Assembly (NCBI RefSeq): GCF_020216065.1
Contig: NZ_JAIWNA010000007.1
Coordinates: forward strand, 62,001-126,000
DNA length: 64,000 nucleotides
From: Nocardia rosealba
GTDB lineage: Bacteria; Actinomycetota; Actinomycetes; Mycobacteriales; Mycobacteriaceae
Direction of reading: 5' to 3'
Notes under the pieces: generated by a model
Told to the model about the DNA's origin: nothing
The model's database searches: none
The model's input: the letters and a program-made list of their open reading frames with translations, nothing else
Shown: piece after piece, positions 61,601 to 64,000 of the stretch
Numbering within the stretch: the first letter of the stretch is position 1
Layout of the letters: every line of letters begins with the position of its first letter
Position numbers and translations under genes: made by a program

Positions 61601-64000
61601 GCTGGGGGAGACCGACGTCGAAGGCGTCGACGTGGACCTGGCGGTCTCGCAGTTCGACCTGCACGCCATCGTCGCCGACGCTTACGACAGCGAAGGCGTC
61701 GCCCAGGGCATCAACGGTATACTCACCTATGCCACCGATCTTTTCGAGCCCGAGACCGCACGGGTGTACGCCGACCGGTTCGCGCGGGTGCTCGCCGGGA
61801 TCGCGGCCGCACCCGAGCGGCCCGTCGATGAAATCGATCTGCTGTCCGAGGACGAACGCGCTCGGATCCTGCACGACTGGAACGACACTCGGCACGAAGG
61901 CCCGTCGACCACGCTGCCCGCGTTGTTCGACGAGATGGTCGCATGGCATCCCGGTCGGGTGGCGTTGGTCGCTCCCGACGGTGCCGAGCTGACCTACCGC
62001 GAATTCGCGACAAGGGTGAACCAGCTTGCACGGCACCTGATTTCGCAAGGTGTCGGTGTGGAGGACCGGGTGGGGCTCGCCATCCGGCGGTCCGTGGATC
62101 TCGTGGTGGCCATGTACGCGGTGGCTCAGGCGGGTGCGGCCTATGTCCCGCTCGATCCCGATCAGCCCGCCGACCGGGTGCGCCACGTGCTCGACACCGC
62201 CGCGCCGGTGTGCGTATTGACCACCGCACGTGACGGTTTCGGCGATGCCGTCGCGATCGACACGCTCGATCTCGCCGGGTATCCGGCGAGCCCGATCGGG
62301 GCGCGTGAGCGGCGGGGTCACCTGCGGCCGGAGAACACGGCTTACGTCATCTTCACCTCCGGGTCCACCGGCAAGCCGAAGGGTGTCGCGGTGCCCCATG
62401 GCGCCATCGTCAACCAATTGCTGTGGAAGACCGAGCATTTCGGTCTCACCAGCGACGACTCCGTGCTGCTGAAGACCGCCGCCACCTTCGACCTCTCGGT
62501 CTGGGAGTTCTGGACCACCGCCGTGAGCGGCGGGAAACTGGTGATCGCCGCACCGGACGGGCACCGCGACCCGGCGTACCTGCTGCGGGTGCTCACCGAT
62601 CAGCAGGTGAGCACGCTGCACGTGGTCCCGTCCATGCTCGACGCCCTGCTCACCGAATGCGCAGGCGCACTTCCGGTTTCGCTGCGCCGCGTGCTCGCCA
62701 TCGGCGAAGCCCTCCCGGCCGACACGGCTCAGCGGTTCCTCGCCGCCACCGACGCCGCGCTGCACAACCTGTACGGGCCGACCGAGGCGGCGGTCTCGAT
62801 CACCGACCACCGCGTCACCGCCGCCGACCGCACCACGGTGCCGATCGGCGCACCCGAATGGAACAGCCGCGTCTACGTCCTCGACGCCCGCCTGCGGCCG
62901 GTGCCTCCGGGCGTGGCGGGGGAGCTGTATCTGGCTGGTGACCAGCTCGCCCGAGGCTACTTCGCCCGCCCCGATCTCACCGCCGACCGCTTCGTCGCCA
63001 ACCCCTTCGAACCGGGTGCCCGCATGTACCGCACCGGCGACCTGGTCGCCTGGAACGCTGTGCCCGCCGACGATGCGACCGAGGGCCCTGCGGGGTCACG
63101 CTCCGCCGGCCGCATCGGGTACGGCGAACTCGACTACCGCGGTCGCACCGACTTCCAGGTCAAGATCCGCGGTTTCCGCATCGAACTCGGCGACATCGAG
63201 TCGGCCCTGCTCGCGGCGCCGCAGGTGGCCCAGGCGGCGGTGCTCGCCACCACCGACCCGCAGCTCGGTGACCGGCTCGTGGCGTATGTGGTGCCGGCCC
63301 CCGACGCCGAACTCACCGCGACCGTCGCCAGAAACGCGGTGGCGCAGGTGCTGCCGTCGTACATGGTGCCGTCGGTGTTCGTCGTCCTCGATCGGCTGCC
63401 GCTCAACGCGAACGGCAAGCTCGACCGTGCCGCCCTGCCCGCACCGGTCGTCGAACCGCGCCGGTACCGGGCGCCGGAAAGCGGCGACGAGATCGCGGTC
63501 GCCGAGGTCTTCGCCGAGGTGCTCGGTGTCGGCGACCCGGGCCTCGACGACGACTTCTTCGCTCTCGGCGGCAACTCCCTGCTCGCCACCCGCGTGGTCC
63601 ACCGCCTGCACGAACGCACCGGAACCGCGCTCACCGTCGCCGCGTTCTTCGCCGACCCCACCGTGGGTGGCCTCGCCGAACGTCTCGGCGGTTCGGGACA
63701 GCAGGATCTGGCGGCCGCGCTGTCGGTCGTCCTGCCACTGAACGACGCCGCCCGCGGCCGCACGCGGGCCGGCGGTCCGCCGAACGCTGAACCGCTGTTC
63801 TGCCTGCATCCGGTATCCGGGTTGGCCTGGGCGTATTCGTCGCTGGTCCCGTACCTGCCCGCCGACCGGCCGGTGATCGGCATCCAGTCACCCGCCCTGA
63901 GCGAACCCGGCTTCCGGCCCGGCACGGCCGACGAACTGATCGACCGCTATGTGGCCGAAATCCGCGCCGTCCAACCGCACGGCCCGTACCGGCTGCTCGG
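58650..64000 (+). CDS. Non-ribosomal peptide synthetase, A-T-C-A-T-TE, 3' end beyond window
   Basis: 1783 codons are visible from ATG 58650 (GAGGTGG about eight bases upstream) to the right edge. A short Arg-rich N-terminus precedes A1 (YTSGSTGLPKGVAV, VYGPTETTI). T1 carries Ser567, C holds HHIAGDG (His751-752), A2 has FTSGSTGKPKGVAVPH and LYGPTEAAVS, and T2 carries Ser1643. A thioesterase domain begins near residue 1715 (PLFCLHPVSGLAWAYSSL). The window ends at PHGPYRLLG, just before the expected GxSxG nucleophile. The lead A-T pair has no C domain of its own and should use the C-terminal C domain of the preceding protein. The TE makes this the last subunit, releasing the peptide by hydrolysis or cyclisation. 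Confidence 0.94.
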   Translation, partial: MTRPVRTRPVRTRRARVTALPQLLATAVETAPDGVAVVLADATRTLGSLTYAELDERSSRIARLLIARGIGAGDLVALGIPRSIESVLAVWAVAKTGAGFVPVDPNYPPDRVSHMVTDSGAVFGLTVASAAERLPAQVQWLAIDDAATVARLDEFSGVPVTNADRVRQIRAEDLAYVIYTSGSTGLPKGVAVSQAGLAGFSAEQRKHYGVEAHSRTLHFASPSFDASILELLLAVGAGATMVIVDPSVFGGDELAALLRRERVSHAFITPAALASIDPAGLDDFRVVAVGGEACPPDLLRRWAIPLADGSLRQFHNVYGPTETTIVTNISMPLKPGDPLTIGGPLAGVAEYVLDDRLGPVPPGVTGELYITGAQLTRGYHARPGLTASRFVPNPFEPAGSRLYRTGDLVRWTTDGALEYVGRNDFQVKIRGFRIELGEIDAVLSAHESLDFAATVGHELDSGATILVSYVHAAPGAVVDTAELTAFAERSLPAHMVPTVLMELDTIPLTPVGKLDRRALPAPVLEHAEFRPPVTPVEQIVAGTFAQVLDVDTQLGLDDDFFALGGNSLLATQVAARLGAALDTEFPVRLLFEAPTVEALARRLAESAGAGARPALVARERPARIPLSLAQQRMWFLNQFDPQSVAYNIPMAVRLTGAIDVAALDAAVADLVARHETLRTVYPETDDGPVQRILDPSEATPRLEVRTLTADELPTAMRELGSHGFDVRSQVPLRVALFQLGPEESVLAVVVHHIAGDGSSLAPLSRDLMLAYGARSAGTAPDWAPLPVQYADYALWQRELLGSEDDPDSLASAQLDYWRTALAGLPDQLDLPADHPRPAVQSLAGGRVPIEIDADTHRALLTLARAQGATLFMVVHAALAVTLGRLAGTDDLAIGTPIAGRGEAALDDLIGMFVNTLVFRTTLNAGEPFTDLLARQRETDLQVFAHADLPFERLVEAINPARSTARHPLFQVGLSFQNLTRTGLELGETDVEGVDVDLAVSQFDLHAIVADAYDSEGVAQGINGILTYATDLFEPETARVYADRFARVLAGIAAAPERPVDEIDLLSEDERARILHDWNDTRHEGPSTTLPALFDEMVAWHPGRVALVAPDGAELTYREFATRVNQLARHLISQGVGVEDRVGLAIRRSVDLVVAMYAVAQAGAAYVPLDPDQPADRVRHVLDTAAPVCVLTTARDGFGDAVAIDTLDLAGYPASPIGARERRGHLRPENTAYVIFTSGSTGKPKGVAVPHGAIVNQLLWKTEHFGLTSDDSVLLKTAATFDLSVWEFWTTAVSGGKLVIAAPDGHRDPAYLLRVLTDQQVSTLHVVPSMLDALLTECAGALPVSLRRVLAIGEALPADTAQRFLAATDAALHNLYGPTEAAVSITDHRVTAADRTTVPIGAPEWNSRVYVLDARLRPVPPGVAGELYLAGDQLARGYFARPDLTADRFVANPFEPGARMYRTGDLVAWNAVPADDATEGPAGSRSAGRIGYGELDYRGRTDFQVKIRGFRIELGDIESALLAAPQVAQAAVLATTDPQLGDRLVAYVVPAPDAELTATVARNAVAQVLPSYMVPSVFVVLDRLPLNANGKLDRAALPAPVVEPRRYRAPESGDEIAVAEVFAEVLGVGDPGLDDDFFALGGNSLLATRVVHRLHERTGTALTVAAFFADPTVGGLAERLGGSGQQDLAAALSVVLPLNDAARGRTRAGGPPNAEPLFCLHPVSGLAWAYSSLVPYLPADRPVIGIQSPALSEPGFRPGTADELIDRYVAEIRAVQPHGPYRLL

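Overview
The window is a high-GC actinobacterial chromosome segment. It most resembles Mycobacteriales, and Nocardia or a close relative is the likeliest source. The clues are a complete conservon (cvnA-D), an accD3/echA6/metallo-hydrolase neighbourhood that recalls Mycobacterium tuberculosis Rv0904c-Rv0906, a one-chain ECF transporter of the Rv2326c type with its EcfT, a three-domain LigD, many acyl-CoA enzymes and large NRPS/PKS genes. Genus is inferred from gene content; no database search was possible.

Layout. 1-1629: 5' part of a propionyl-CoA synthetase. 1946-7010: conservon cvnABCD, a histidine-kinase-like sensor with its roadblock, DUF742 and GTPase partners; the sensor carries a very long GLPQR-repeat tail. 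7060-7874: XRE regulator plus membrane protein operon with a palindrome at its start. 7952-13454: acyl carboxyltransferase, aldo/keto reductase, flavoprotein monooxygenase, enoyl-CoA hydratase, metallo-hydrolase. 13515-16336: ligD between two paralogous MT0933-type antitoxin-like genes. 16416-23054: secreted protein, ECF transporter (EcfT plus fused S-A-A chain), cyclic-nucleotide-type phosphodiesterase, pseudouridine synthase and class III cyclase. 23248-25944: imine-reductase-like protein, double-HTH MerR regulator, DUF6194 protein, TetR. 26094-28551: ABC-F ATPase, XAT acetyltransferase and DUF4236 protein. 28558-29944: LysR remnant, TetR, membrane protein.

30166-38461 is the most striking locus: a tight three-gene operon of GNAT acetyltransferase, fully reducing single-module type I PKS (KS-AT-DH-ER-KR-ACP, no thioesterase) and PLP-dependent alpha-oxoamine synthase. 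The logic suggests a reduced polyketide chain released by decarboxylative condensation with an amino acid, giving a sphingoid-like amino ketone, possibly N-acylated afterwards.

38527-49969 holds ordinary accessory and metabolic genes: DUF1254 protein, TetR/oxidoreductase pair with tandem operators, a frameshifted DUF4143 ATPase, exonuclease III, tRNA-Arg(CCT), acyl-CoA dehydrogenase, acyl-CoA ligase and a nitronate monooxygenase. 50231-51091 is an M23 peptidase. 51327 to the right edge holds two NRPS genes (A-T-C-A-T-C-partial A, then A-T-C-A-T-TE running off the window). One module is split between the two proteins, with a vestigial A domain at the junction; the assembly line as seen would make a tetrapeptide.
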